Source: Thorsellia kenyensis
GTDB lineage: Bacteria; Pseudomonadota; Gammaproteobacteria; Enterobacterales; Thorselliaceae
Assembly (NCBI RefSeq): GCF_042432445.1
Contig: NZ_JBHLXE010000046.1
Location: forward strand, 9,006 to 73,005
DNA: 64,000 bases
Direction of reading: 5' to 3'
Shown in pieces: positions 45,481-54,710 of the stretch (positions within the stretch are counted from its first letter, which is position 1; each line of letters starts with the position of its first letter). The notes beneath the pieces were generated by a model. That model did no database searches. It was not told where the DNA came from and was given only the letters and a program-made list of their open reading frames with translations. Made by a program: the position numbers and the translations under genes.

Positions 45481-46863
45481 ATGAACTCACATAAAAATCA
45501 ATTAAATGTTGTTATCTTAGCGGCAGGTAAAGGGACCAGGATGTATTCGGATTTACCCAAAGTAATGCATAAACTGGCTGGAAAATCGATGGTACAGCAC
45601 GTTATTGATGCAACAAAAAAGTTAGATGTAGATAAAATAAACTTAATCTATGGTCATGGTGCTGATGCCCTTAAACATCATCTTAGTCATGAATCTGTGA
45701 ATTGGATTTTACAAGCTGAACAAAAAGGGACTGGACATGCTGTACTTCAAGCAAATCAAGACATAGAAGATAATGATATCGTTCTGATTTTATATGCAGA
45801 TGTCCCATTGATAGCCAAAAAAACATTAGAAAAACTTATCAATACAAAGCCTAATGAAGGGATAGCACTACTTACTGTTATTTTAGACAATCCTACTGGT
45901 TATGGCAGAATAATGAGAGATAAAAACAACCAAATTATCGGTATAATTGAAGAAAAAGATGCTAATGATGAACAAAAGAAAATTACTGAGGTTAACACGG
46001 GTATTTTAGCTATCAACGGTAGCGATCTTAAAAATTACTTATCGCAACTGACAAATAATAATGCACAAGGAGAATATTACCTTACTGATATTATTGGATT
46101 TGCTCATCAAGCCAATAAGGAAATTATTGCAATCCATCCACAAGATTTATTTGAAGTGGAAGGTGTGAACAATCGCCAACAATTAGCTACTTTAGAAAGA
46201 ATATACCAAGAAAAAAAAGCTGAAGAATTCTTAAAAGCAGGGCTAATGATTATCGATCCTAAACGTTTTGATATCCGTGGTGAATTAACACATGGTAAAG
46301 ATTGTGAAATTGACATCAATGTAATTATTGAGGGTAATGTAACTTTAGGTCACCGAGTTAAAATTGGTGCTGGTGTGATATTAAAAGATTGTGTGATTGG
46401 GGATGAAGTACAAATCAGTCCATATAGCATTATTGAAAAATCTCTTTTAAAAAATGAGGTAACTGTTGGACCTTTTGCTAGACTTCGCCCTGACTCAGTT
46501 TTAGAAGAAAAAGCACATGTTGGTAATTTTGTTGAAATGAAAAAAGCAAGTCTTGGGATCAATTCCAAAGCAGGACACTTGAGCTATTTAGGAGATGCTA
46601 CAATAGGAAATGATGTCAATATTGGTGCGGGTACTATCACATGTAATTATGATGGGATCAATAAATTCCAAACTGTTATTGAAGATAATGTTTTTGTCGG
46701 TTCAGATACCCAGCTTATTGCTCCTGTGAGAGTAGCAAAGGGTTCGACTATTGCTGCGGGGACCACGGTAATGAAAGATGTTCAAAACGAGGGATTAGTA
46801 CTAAATAAAAAAGAGCAGACTCTGGTCACGTCATGGAAACGCCCAGAGAAAATCAAAAAATAA
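45481..46863 (+). CDS. glmU: Bifunctional UDP-GlcNAc pyrophosphorylase / glucosamine-1-phosphate acetyltransferase
   Basis: GlmU acetylates GlcN-1-P and then makes UDP-GlcNAc, feeding peptidoglycan and LPS. The N-terminal uridyltransferase starts VVILAAGKGTRMYSDLPKVMH. The C-terminal left-handed beta-helix begins near residue 250 and contains GPFARLRP, GNFVEMKK, GHLSYLGDA and GAGTITCNYDG. From the ATG at 45481 (AGGA six bases before) it has 460 residues (E. coli 456). The frame is open to 45445, right after endA's stop, but those 12 residues are not family-like. Confidence 0.96.
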   Translation: MNSHKNQLNVVILAAGKGTRMYSDLPKVMHKLAGKSMVQHVIDATKKLDVDKINLIYGHGADALKHHLSHESVNWILQAEQKGTGHAVLQANQDIEDNDIVLILYADVPLIAKKTLEKLINTKPNEGIALLTVILDNPTGYGRIMRDKNNQIIGIIEEKDANDEQKKITEVNTGILAINGSDLKNYLSQLTNNNAQGEYYLTDIIGFAHQANKEIIAIHPQDLFEVEGVNNRQQLATLERIYQEKKAEEFLKAGLMIIDPKRFDIRGELTHGKDCEIDINVIIEGNVTLGHRVKIGAGVILKDCVIGDEVQISPYSIIEKSLLKNEVTVGPFARLRPDSVLEEKAHVGNFVEMKKASLGINSKAGHLSYLGDATIGNDVNIGAGTITCNYDGINKFQTVIEDNVFVGSDTQLIAPVRVAKGSTIAAGTTVMKDVQNEGLVLNKKEQTLVTSWKRPEKIKK

Positions 46864-46869
46864 CAAAAA

Positions 46870-46904
46870 AAGCTGTTGAGTTCAAAGAATATATTCAACA
46901 GCTT
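46870..46904 (-). terminator. Terminator between glmU and the small secreted protein gene
   Basis: AAGCTGTTGA and TCAACAGCTT form a 10-bp stem with a T-run of seven on the minus strand, so it best terminates the tolC-side transcript. On the plus strand it would be weaker. Confidence 0.7.
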
Positions 46905-46925
46905 AATAATTTAGGCTAAGCTAAT

Positions 46926-47324
46926 TTAATTATTAGGAGTAGAAGGAAGCTTAGCGCCACGTTTTTTTAGTTCTTCCGTTTTTATCTCTTTCATATACGC
47001 AAGATATTCATCTTCACATTTATTGTCAAAATTATCAGAAAGCCGACCCTTCTCATCAATTTTCTCAAATGCTTCGTCATAGGTTTTTTGAAGAAGTGAA
47101 GGATCTTCACTTTTTTCGCCATCTTGCTCAAACATAGTCCCGTAGAGAAAAGACATGAGCTTGTAATGATTAGTATGATACGTATTTAGCATAGCATCTG
47201 CATAACCAGAACAATGAGCTCTTTCTAAATCCGAATTTAATAGAGCAAAAGAAGGTGTAATAGACATACCAAATAAAACACAGGCTAAAAAAGAACATAA
47301 CAGGTTATTGTTCATTTTTTTCAT
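46926..47324 (-). CDS. Small secreted protein of unknown function, downstream of tolC
   Basis: I do not recognise this 132-residue protein. Its first 27 residues (MKKMNNNLLCSFLACVLF then GMSITPSFA) form a signal peptide with cleavage likely after SFA. The mature part is charged and helical, with only two cysteines (AHCSGY and NKCEDE) that could form one disulphide. It begins 21 bases after the tolC stop and shares its terminator, so it is probably cotranscribed with tolC. A role in the envelope is a reasonable guess, not shown. Confidence 0.75.
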   Translation of the reverse strand: MKKMNNNLLCSFLACVLFGMSITPSFALLNSDLERAHCSGYADAMLNTYHTNHYKLMSFLYGTMFEQDGEKSEDPSLLQKTYDEAFEKIDEKGRLSDNFDNKCEDEYLAYMKEIKTEELKKRGAKLPSTPNN

Positions 47325-47345
47325 TCTAATTCCTCAGACACTTTT

Positions 47346-48719
47346 TTAGTTAAAAGCCTCATCACTGACGATAGCATCAGTGGCTGTACTCACATGGCTA
47401 CCTAAAGTTGCATTCAGCTCAGCCAAATCACTTTCTTGTAAAAGCCCTTGAGCGGATTTTAAATTTAACTGATTAATCAAGTAAGCATAACGAGCATTGG
47501 ATAATTGTTGCTTTGCGTTAAAAAGCGTGGTTGTTGCATTAAGAACATCAACAATAGTTCTTGTACCGACTTGATAACCTGCCTCAGTAGCATCTAATGA
47601 AGTTTGTGCTGACACCACAGCTTGTTCAAACGCGTTAATACTACTAATAGATGCATTCAAATTATTACGAGAGGAGCGTACATTTTGTTCAACTGACCTT
47701 GCTGTTGCCTCTAGAGCTTCACTAGCACTCACATAACCATATTGGGCTTGCTCAGTTCTAGACCAAGTTCTTCCCCCTTGAAAAATAGGCACATTTAATG
47801 TAACACCAATACTATTTTCACCAGTATTATCATCTGTTGCTCTTAGTCTATTTGAACCTGAATAACTGGTATCTCTCACGGAGGATGAAGCTTGTGCTGT
47901 CAAGGTGGGCAAATGACCACTTTGTTCTAATCTAATATTTTCGCGAGAAAGTTCCTGTTGTAAGCGAGCAGCTAATAAACTTAAATTACGATTATTGGCA
48001 TTTTCAATTAATTTATCAACAGAATCAGGTCTTGCTGTTTTAAAGGTATTTACATCTAAAGAGGCGAGCTTATCAAAATGATGACCAGTAATTTGTCTTA
48101 ACACTTCTAGCGCATTTTCCAATTGATTGCTTGAATTAACCAAATTAGCCACAACACTGTCATATTGTGCCTTGGCATTTTGAACATCTGTAATAGCAAC
48201 TAATCCGACTTCAAATTGTTGCTCTGTTTGTTCTAATTGACGAAACACCGCTTTTCTATTTGCTTCAACAAACTCTAGTGAGTCGATGGCACCTAAAACA
48301 TTAAAATAGGCAGTTGCTGTGTCTAAAATCAATTTTTGTTGTGCACTCTGATAATTTGTTTCTTCAATATTCGCTGCTTTTTGTTGAATACTCAATCCCT
48401 TCCAAATACTATAATCAAAAAGAGATTGCGTTAAATTAATAGAACCACTTTTAATTTCACTGTTACTATTTTTATTATCCCTTAACCCGCGGTTTTCAGT
48501 GTAACTTGCTTGAGCATTTAACTGCGGTAATAAACCACTTCTTGCTTCATTAATCTTTTCAAATGCTGAATTTCTATCAGCTTGAGCACGTCTTAAATCA
48601 GGATTAGTGGCTTCTGCTTTTTTATAAACCTGTAGTAAATCTTCACTCAATGCCTGCATAGAAAAAGTGGAAGTAAATAATGCAACACATACGGTCACAA
48701 GTTTTAATCTGGTTTTCAT
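47346..48719 (-). CDS. tolC: Outer-membrane efflux channel TolC
   Basis: TolC forms the trimeric outer-membrane exit duct for drug pumps and type I secretion. From the ATG at 48719 (AGGA seven bases before) the precursor has 457 residues, with signal peptide ending QALS. The mature protein starts EDLLQVYKKAEATNPDLR. Two OEP repeats are visible (LTQSLFDYSIWKGL in the first, LNVPIFQGGRTWSRTEQA in the second), followed by VGTRTIVDVLNATTTLF. An upstream in-frame ATG at 48755 lies before the Shine-Dalgarno sequence and is rejected. No partner pump gene is adjacent. Confidence 0.95.
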   Translation of the reverse strand: MKTRLKLVTVCVALFTSTFSMQALSEDLLQVYKKAEATNPDLRRAQADRNSAFEKINEARSGLLPQLNAQASYTENRGLRDNKNSNSEIKSGSINLTQSLFDYSIWKGLSIQQKAANIEETNYQSAQQKLILDTATAYFNVLGAIDSLEFVEANRKAVFRQLEQTEQQFEVGLVAITDVQNAKAQYDSVVANLVNSSNQLENALEVLRQITGHHFDKLASLDVNTFKTARPDSVDKLIENANNRNLSLLAARLQQELSRENIRLEQSGHLPTLTAQASSSVRDTSYSGSNRLRATDDNTGENSIGVTLNVPIFQGGRTWSRTEQAQYGYVSASEALEATARSVEQNVRSSRNNLNASISSINAFEQAVVSAQTSLDATEAGYQVGTRTIVDVLNATTTLFNAKQQLSNARYAYLINQLNLKSAQGLLQESDLAELNATLGSHVSTATDAIVSDEAFN

Positions 48720-48964
48720 TTTTTTATCCTGTTTATCATGACTAACAACATGCACTTTTTTAAATTAATGATTTAAAAATCACCTATTGCATACAGTTTA
48801 ACAACTTTTCAAAAATATTTCAGCGTATATCGTAAATCCGCAACAAATTTATCTCAATTTGATCCATTAATCATACGTTTTCCATTTCAACTATCACTCA
48901 ATAAAACCATTTTTATTACTATAACGCATGTTTCCTGAAAATAAACTGAACAAAAAAATTTTTT

Positions 48965-48978
48965 TTGACTTGTATCAA
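48965..48978 (+). promoter_or_regulatory. FNR-type site upstream of nirC
   Basis: TTGAC-TTGT-ATCAA matches nine of ten key bases of the FNR site TTGAT-N4-ATCAA. A -10-like CACTAT/TATAAC at about 49003-49011 lies 30-35 bases downstream, so the site is near -41 to -46, the class II activator position. Anaerobic induction of nirC is predicted. The rest of the 48720-49093 gap shows no gene. Confidence 0.7.
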
Positions 48979-49093
48979 GGTGTTTTTATTAATAAAAGCC
49001 GACACTATAACCCTCTGTCCCAATTAACTTTAAAAAGAGGGAATAGCTATTTCAATCCTCTTTTAAGTAATTTACCAAAGAAGAGGCAACGTT

Positions 49094-49930
49094 ATGTATA
49101 GTAACACTTTACAAAAATGCGCGAATAAAGCAGCTCACATTAAAACTTTTCTCAAGATTAATCCTATTGGGTTTTGGATAAGTGGCATGATGGCTGGATC
49201 TTATGTTGGACTAGGAATCATTCTGATTTTTACATTAGGTAATAAAGTCGAACCTAGCTTACGCTATCTTGTTATGGGGGCAACATTTGGTATTGCATTA
49301 ACGCTTGTTATTATTGCCGGTGCTGAGCTTTTTACAGGGCACACTATGTACCTAACTATTGGAGTCAAAACAAAAAAAATAAGCCTCCTTGATGCGGTAA
49401 AAATATTACCTAAAACTTGGCTTGCAAATTTGTTGGGTGCAATATTGGTTTCTTATATTTATTTTTTATGTGGTTTTGAGCAAATGGATAATTCTGGAGC
49501 TTTATTACATGAAATTGCTTTGAAAAAAATCGATCTAACGGCACTCAATCTTTTTATGAGGGGGGCTTTATGTAATTGGCTTGTCTGTTTGTCTATTTGG
49601 ATGGCTTTGCGTGTTAATGGTACAGCCAAATTTATAGCCATTTGGTGGTGTTTATTAGGTTTTATTGCATCAGGTTATGAACACTCAGTAGCTAACATGA
49701 CCGTATTCGCATTATCAAGCTTTGGACAACACTCTGACGCATTTACTTTCTTAGGGGTATTGCATAACCTATTTTGGGTCACGTTAGGTAATCTTTTCTC
49801 TGGAGTGGCTTTTATGGGGCTAGGGTATTGGTATGTCACATCAAAAGAAGAACGTCGTCTCTTGATGAGTGAGGAAGTTATTTCTAAAACACATACATCT
49901 AAACCTGTGCAAAAACAAAAAATCATTTAA
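49094..49930 (+). CDS. nirC: Nitrite transporter NirC (formate/nitrite transporter family)
   Basis: This 278-residue six-helix channel closely follows E. coli NirC. Matching segments are NPIGFWISGMMAGSYVGLGIILIF, TFGIALTLVIIAGAELFTGHTMYL, GALCNWLVCLSIWMALR, IASGYEHSVANMT and LGNLFSGVAFMGLGYWY. The family's central histidine is in GYEHS. In E. coli nirC is inside nirBDC-cysG, whereas here it stands alone between tolC and tsaD. GAGG lies seven bases before the ATG. Confidence 0.93.
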   Translation: MYSNTLQKCANKAAHIKTFLKINPIGFWISGMMAGSYVGLGIILIFTLGNKVEPSLRYLVMGATFGIALTLVIIAGAELFTGHTMYLTIGVKTKKISLLDAVKILPKTWLANLLGAILVSYIYFLCGFEQMDNSGALLHEIALKKIDLTALNLFMRGALCNWLVCLSIWMALRVNGTAKFIAIWWCLLGFIASGYEHSVANMTVFALSSFGQHSDAFTFLGVLHNLFWVTLGNLFSGVAFMGLGYWYVTSKEERRLLMSEEVISKTHTSKPVQKQKII

Positions 49931-49945
49931 TCAATAAGGCGCAGA

Positions 49946-49987
49946 AAAACCCTTGAAATTTTATACTAGACCACTACGATGGGTTTT
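49946..49987. terminator. Weak terminator between convergent nirC and tsaD
   Basis: AAAACCC (49946-49952) and GGGTTTT (49981-49987) enclose a 28-base loop. A T-run follows on the minus strand, so it would serve tsaD. Confidence 0.35.
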
Positions 49988-49997
49988 CCTGGTGTAA

Positions 49998-51017
49998 TTA
50001 AATATCTGTTAAAGGCCATCTTGGGCGTGTTTTTATTGCTAAAGGCGCTCTCGCCCCAAGAGTCAACCTGCGCCAACCGGCATAAGCAATCATTGCACCA
50101 TTATCGGTACAAAATTCTGTTCTTGGATAAAATACTTGAATATTCTGCTTTAATAACCCATTAAATTTTTTTCTAAGGGCATTGTTAGCACTTACACCAC
50201 CCGCTATAACTAATCGCTTAAATCCCGTTTGTTTCAACGCACGTTGACATTTTATAAATAACGTATCAATAACAGCTTCTTGAAATGCAAACGCAATATC
50301 TGATTTTATTTGATCTGTAATCTCTTGAGTCAAATGATTTTGATTAGCTTTAACAGCATTAGCAGCTGCTGTTTTTAAACCAGAAAAACTAAAATCTAAG
50401 CCTGGTTTATCTATCATCGGTCTTGGAAACTTAAATGCATTAGGTGTACCAGATTGCGCAAGTTTTGAGAGTAAAGGGCCCCCTGGATAATCAAGACCTA
50501 GTAACTTGGCCGTCTTATCAAATGCTTCTCCTGCAGCATCATCAATCGATTCTCCTAGTAAAATATAATGCCCCAATCCTTCAACAGAAATTAATTGAGT
50601 ATGCCCACCTGAAACCAAAAGAGCCACAAAAGGAAATTCAGGTGGGTTTGGCTCTAACATAGGGGCTAAGAGGTGGCCTTCCATATGATGAACTTCCACA
50701 GCTGGCACTTGCCAAGCGTATGCTAAAGTGCGCCCTATCGTGGCACCTACCAATAATGCTCCCATAAGACCAGGTCCTGCTGTGAAAGCAACAGCATCAA
50801 TACGCTCAGGCGCTGTTTTAGCCTCTTCAAGGGCAGCGTTAATTAAAGGTAACGTCTTTTTTATATGATCGCGAGAAGCAAGTTCAGGAACGACTCCACC
50901 ATAATCAGCATGCATCTTTGCTTGGCTGTATAATTGATGTGCCATCAGCCCTAATTCAGTGTCATAAATAGCGACACCCGTTTCATCACAAGATGTTTCA
51001 ATACCTAATACTCGCAT
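49998..51017 (-). CDS. tsaD: tRNA N6-threonylcarbamoyladenosine transferase
   Basis: TsaD installs t6A at position 37 of ANN-decoding tRNAs, together with TsaB/TsaE. The 339-residue protein starts MRVLGIETSCDETGVAIYD. It has the metal-binding HHMEGHLLAPML, VSGGHTQLI, DDAAGEAFDKTAKLLGL, DFSFSGLKT and VAGGVSANNALR-type motifs of the ASKHA family. It is near-identical in layout to E. coli TsaD. The rpsU-dnaG-rpoD operon that usually diverges from tsaD is not present. Confidence 0.98.
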   Translation of the reverse strand: MRVLGIETSCDETGVAIYDTELGLMAHQLYSQAKMHADYGGVVPELASRDHIKKTLPLINAALEEAKTAPERIDAVAFTAGPGLMGALLVGATIGRTLAYAWQVPAVEVHHMEGHLLAPMLEPNPPEFPFVALLVSGGHTQLISVEGLGHYILLGESIDDAAGEAFDKTAKLLGLDYPGGPLLSKLAQSGTPNAFKFPRPMIDKPGLDFSFSGLKTAAANAVKANQNHLTQEITDQIKSDIAFAFQEAVIDTLFIKCQRALKQTGFKRLVIAGGVSANNALRKKFNGLLKQNIQVFYPRTEFCTDNGAMIAYAGWRRLTLGARAPLAIKTRPRWPLTDI

Positions 51018-51363
51018 TAATGGATTTACCTTTACTTAAAATTTTTTTTAGACAAATAAATTCATTTTAACTAAAAGATTTTATTTGTCCTATTTTTTTC
51101 AATCATCTTTTCTACTATTTATTATATAGGAACTTTAATTGAGCATATACCCTCTTTACTCGTTACCGCAACTAATCTCTAAAAAAATTCCCCAATAAAG
51201 CGTCATTCAGTCCTAAATGACGGCATTAAATTAAATACTTAAATATTCAATTTTTGAAATATTCCTTGAAGTTAATCGTTTAAATAAGTCTCTTACCAGC
51301 ATTCTATTTATCTATTTACCTTTAGTAATTAACTGTGTGTACTGAGGACTTATTATTTTTACA

Positions 51364-51393
51364 TTGTCATAAAACTGTCATATAACTGTCATA
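51364..51393 (+). promoter_or_regulatory. PHO box (PhoB site) upstream of pstS
   Basis: Three 11-bp direct-repeat units are seen: TTGTCATAAAA, CTGTCATATAA and CTGTCATA. Each is the TGTCA-type half site of PhoB, giving two overlapping 18-19-bp PHO boxes. It lies about 125-150 bases before the pstS ATG. Phosphate starvation induction through PhoBR is predicted, though phoBR are not in the window. The rest of the 51018-51515 gap shows no gene. Confidence 0.9.
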
Positions 51394-51515
51394 TTCTATT
51401 CACATGAAAAATTTATCTTGTGAATGCGAATTATCATAGGCGCAGACATAATATTACCCTATTTATAAAATTTTGAACCATTAAAATTTCTATCTATGAA
51501 ATAAAGGAGCATCAG

Positions 51516-52559
51516 ATGCTATCTATGAAGAAAAAACTATTTTCAATGAGCCTTATCGCTATGGCAACACTAAGCACTCAAGCTTTTGCAAATACAAATT
51601 TAACTGGCGCTGGTGCAACATTCCCTGAACCAGTCTATGTCAGTTGGGCAGTAGATTATGCAAAAGAATCAGGCAACCAAGTCAACTATCAAGGTATTGG
51701 TTCTTCTGGTGGAGTGAAACAAATAAACGCGAAAACTGTCGACTTCGGTGCCAGTGACAAACCCTTAGATGATGAACAATTAAAAGCAGATGGACTATTC
51801 CAATTTCCTACCGTTATTGGTGGCGTAGTACTGGTAGTAAATATCGAGGGAATTGAATCTGGTGAATTGGTTCTTGATGGTAAAACTCTAGGAGAAATAT
51901 TCCTTGGTAACATTACTAAATGGAACGATCCTGCCATCACTCAATTAAACCCAGGTGTAGCACTACCTGATCAAAACATCGCCGTAGTAAGACGTGCTGA
52001 TGGTTCAGGTACTTCTTTTGTATTTACAAGTTATTTAAATAAAGTGAACGATACGTGGAAAGAGTCAGTTGGCGCAGGATCAACAGTCAAATGGCCAACT
52101 GGGTTAGGTGGTAAAGGCAATAGTGGCGTAGCGGCTTTCGTACAACGCACCCCAGGTTCAATCGGTTATGTTGAATATGCTTATGCAAAACAGAATGGCT
52201 TAGCATATACAAATTTAATTTCAGCTGATGGTAAATCAGTCTCTCCAAGCGGTGAATCTTTTAGTGCTGCAGCATTAAATGCTAACTGGGATGAAACTTT
52301 TGCACAAGACTTAACGAATCAATCTGGTGATAATGCATGGCCAATCGCTTCGACTACCTTTGTTCTTGTTCATCAAACACAAGACAAACCAGAAAATGGT
52401 AAAGCCGTTTTGGATTTTTTCAATTGGGCTTATGACAAAGGCGATGAAAAAGCAATCTCTTTAGATTATGCAGTATTACCTGATTCTGTAGTAGAAAAAA
52501 TCAAAGCGGCTTGGAAAACAGAAGTTAAAGATAGCAACGGCAATCCAATTTTTAATTAA
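51516..52559 (+). CDS. pstS: Phosphate ABC transporter periplasmic binding protein
   Basis: PstS binds phosphate in the periplasm and hands it to PstCA. A 25-residue signal peptide (ending STQAFA) precedes LTGAGATFPEPVYVSW. Phosphate-contacting motifs are QGIGSSGGVKQI, DFGASDKPL and RRADGSGTSFVF. Length (347 residues) equals E. coli PstS. GGAG precedes the ATG at 51516, and an ATG three codons later is possible. It is separated from pstC by 204 bases with a strong hairpin, fitting higher expression of the binding protein. Confidence 0.97.
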   Translation: MLSMKKKLFSMSLIAMATLSTQAFANTNLTGAGATFPEPVYVSWAVDYAKESGNQVNYQGIGSSGGVKQINAKTVDFGASDKPLDDEQLKADGLFQFPTVIGGVVLVVNIEGIESGELVLDGKTLGEIFLGNITKWNDPAITQLNPGVALPDQNIAVVRRADGSGTSFVFTSYLNKVNDTWKESVGAGSTVKWPTGLGGKGNSGVAAFVQRTPGSIGYVEYAYAKQNGLAYTNLISADGKSVSPSGESFSAAALNANWDETFAQDLTNQSGDNAWPIASTTFVLVHQTQDKPENGKAVLDFFNWAYDKGDEKAISLDYAVLPDSVVEKIKAAWKTEVKDSNGNPIFN

Positions 52560-52633
52560 CAGATATTGTGGTTACTTTTAGTTATTATCTCACACTACTA
52601 TTTTGATTAATTTTATTAAATAGCAAGAGAAAA

Positions 52634-52667
52634 AAACAGAAGAATCTTGATTGAGATTCTTCTGTTT
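52634..52667 (+). terminator. Hairpin between pstS and pstC
   Basis: AAACAGAAGAATCT pairs perfectly with AGATTCTTCTGTTT around a 6-base loop, a 14-bp stem. Only CAATTT follows, so it is probably a partial terminator or RNA stabiliser. A second, smaller hairpin (ATGACATT at 52694 with AATGTCAT at 52710) lies before pstC. Confidence 0.7.
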
Positions 52668-52763
52668 CAATTTATGTCACTATGATATCCCAAATGACAT
52701 TTTAAAACGAATGTCATAGTAGTTTAGCTATCTCAACAGATAAATAAACCAGAGTAAAAAAAC

Positions 52764-53744
52764 ATGTCGAATTCGCAAATAAATTTTAAGAACATAAAAA
52801 TGAATCAAAAAATATCTGCTAAAAATGGCGATAAATTTTTTGGCTTTCTTGTACATACCGCAGCACTAATTACCCTCCTCTCTTTGGGGGGGATTATTGT
52901 TTCTCTAATCATTGCATCAATACCTAGCATGAAAGCATTTGGTTTCTCATTCTTATGGACCACTGAATGGGATACGAATACAGAAACATTTGGTGCACTG
53001 ATTCCTATTTATGGTACGGTCATTACCTCAATTATCGCACTGATTATTGCAGTTCCTATCAGCTTTGGGATCGCACTCTTTTTAACTGAACTGGCGCCTA
53101 ATTGGCTCAAAAGACCTTTAGGTATCGCTATTGAACTCTTAGCTGCTATCCCCAGTATCGTCTATGGTATGTGGGGGCTTTTTGTTTTTGCTCCAATTTT
53201 TATGCGCTACTTTCAAGAGCCTCTCAATAAAGCCTTAGCAGATGTCCCCGTATTGAGTACTTTTTTTACCGGCCCTGCATATGGCACAGGAATTCTTACG
53301 GCAGGAATTATTTTGGCTATCATGATCATTCCTTATATTGCCTCTGTAATGAGAGATGTTTTTGATCAAACCCCAGTGATGATGAAAGAGTCAGCCTATG
53401 GTATTGGATGTACTACATGGGAAGTTATCTATCGCATTGTTCTTCCTTATACCCGCAATGGTGTTATTGGTGGAATTATGCTAGGACTTGGCCGTGCACT
53501 AGGTGAAACTATGGCTGTGACTTTCATCATAGGAAATGTTTACGATTTAAATGGCTTCTCTCTCTTCGCTCCTGGTAATAGTATTACATCAGCACTTGCT
53601 AACGAATTTGCTGAAGCTGATCCTGGTTTACATACCTCTGCATTAATGCAGTTAGGCTTAATTTTATTTGCCATTACTTTTATTGTTCTTGCTATTTCCA
53701 AACTAATGATCATGCGCCTAGCTAAGCAAGAGGGGAAAAAATAA
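52764..53744 (+). CDS. pstC: Phosphate ABC transporter permease PstC
   Basis: PstC is one of the two membrane subunits of the Pst importer. The 326-residue protein has six predicted membrane segments. The ABC-permease coupling loop lies in ESAYGIGCTTWEVIYRIVLPYTRNGVIGGIMLGLGRALGETMAV. The segment IPSIVYGMWGLFVFAPI is typical of PstC. Its stop overlaps the pstA start by one base (TAATG), so the two are translationally coupled. Confidence 0.97.
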   Translation: MSNSQINFKNIKMNQKISAKNGDKFFGFLVHTAALITLLSLGGIIVSLIIASIPSMKAFGFSFLWTTEWDTNTETFGALIPIYGTVITSIIALIIAVPISFGIALFLTELAPNWLKRPLGIAIELLAAIPSIVYGMWGLFVFAPIFMRYFQEPLNKALADVPVLSTFFTGPAYGTGILTAGIILAIMIIPYIASVMRDVFDQTPVMMKESAYGIGCTTWEVIYRIVLPYTRNGVIGGIMLGLGRALGETMAVTFIIGNVYDLNGFSLFAPGNSITSALANEFAEADPGLHTSALMQLGLILFAITFIVLAISKLMIMRLAKQEGKK

Positions 53745-54640
53745 TGAACACGCTTAATCAAACAGCAACAATTGCCTCACCAGGTGTTATGAGTAGTGAG
53801 CAATTAAAAATGCGTCAAAAAAGACAATTTAAACGTCGTATCAGAAATATGATTGCACTAACCCTCTCTTTATCAACTATGGCTTTTGGTTTATTCTGGT
53901 TGATTTGGATTTTATGGACTACCATAACAGAGGGAATAGGTGGATTAAGTATAGATGTATTCACACAAAACACCCCTCAACCAAATTCCATGGAAGGCGG
54001 CTTGGCAAATGCTATAGTGGGATCTTTACTTTTGGTGTTTTATGCTACTCTTATTGGAACTCCTTTAGGAATTCTTGCAGGAATCTATCTCGCTGAATAT
54101 GGAAAAAAATCCATACTGGCAAGTTGTACCCGTTTTCTAAATGATATATTACTTTCAGCACCCTCTATTGTGATTGGACTGTTTGTATATGTTCTTTTTT
54201 CAGGTTTCTCCGGCTGGGCAGGTGTGGTTGCTTTAGCTCTCTTACAAATTCCGATTGTGATTAGGACCACAGAAAACATGCTGCTTTTAGTACCGGATAG
54301 TTTACGTGAAGCGGCCTATGCTTTAGGCACCCCAAAATGGAAAATGATCCTTACCATTACACTAAAAGCTTCCGTTGCTGGAATAGTTACAGGAATACTT
54401 TTAGCTATTGCTAGAATCGCAGGAGAAACAGCTCCACTTTTATTTACAGCATTATCTAATTTATTCTGGAGTACCGATTTATCCTCCCCTATTGCGAGCT
54501 TACCTGCGACAATATTCAAATTTGCTATGAGCCCATATGAAAATTGGCAATCGCTTGCATGGACAGGAGTACTTATTATTACAATCATGGTATTACTACT
54601 CAATATTTTAGCCAGGGTCATTTTTGCCAAAAAACAGTAA
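53744..54640 (+). CDS. pstA: Phosphate ABC transporter permease PstA
   Basis: PstA is the second membrane subunit. In 298 residues it shows six membrane segments and the coupling loop REAAYALGTPKWKMILTITLKASVAGIVTGILLAIARIAGETAPLLFTA. GIYLAEYGKKS and SAPSIVIGLFVY are PstA hallmarks. The first 35 residues form a cytosolic basic tail (KRQFKRRIRN). It sits within pstSCAB-phoU. Confidence 0.97.
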   Translation: MNTLNQTATIASPGVMSSEQLKMRQKRQFKRRIRNMIALTLSLSTMAFGLFWLIWILWTTITEGIGGLSIDVFTQNTPQPNSMEGGLANAIVGSLLLVFYATLIGTPLGILAGIYLAEYGKKSILASCTRFLNDILLSAPSIVIGLFVYVLFSGFSGWAGVVALALLQIPIVIRTTENMLLLVPDSLREAAYALGTPKWKMILTITLKASVAGIVTGILLAIARIAGETAPLLFTALSNLFWSTDLSSPIASLPATIFKFAMSPYENWQSLAWTGVLIITIMVLLLNILARVIFAKKQ

Positions 54641-54710
54641 TTAAATAATAGATTTAGATGCACTATTTGGAATAAAAAAAATTATTTAAATGAAATAATC
54701 AGGAAAAATT

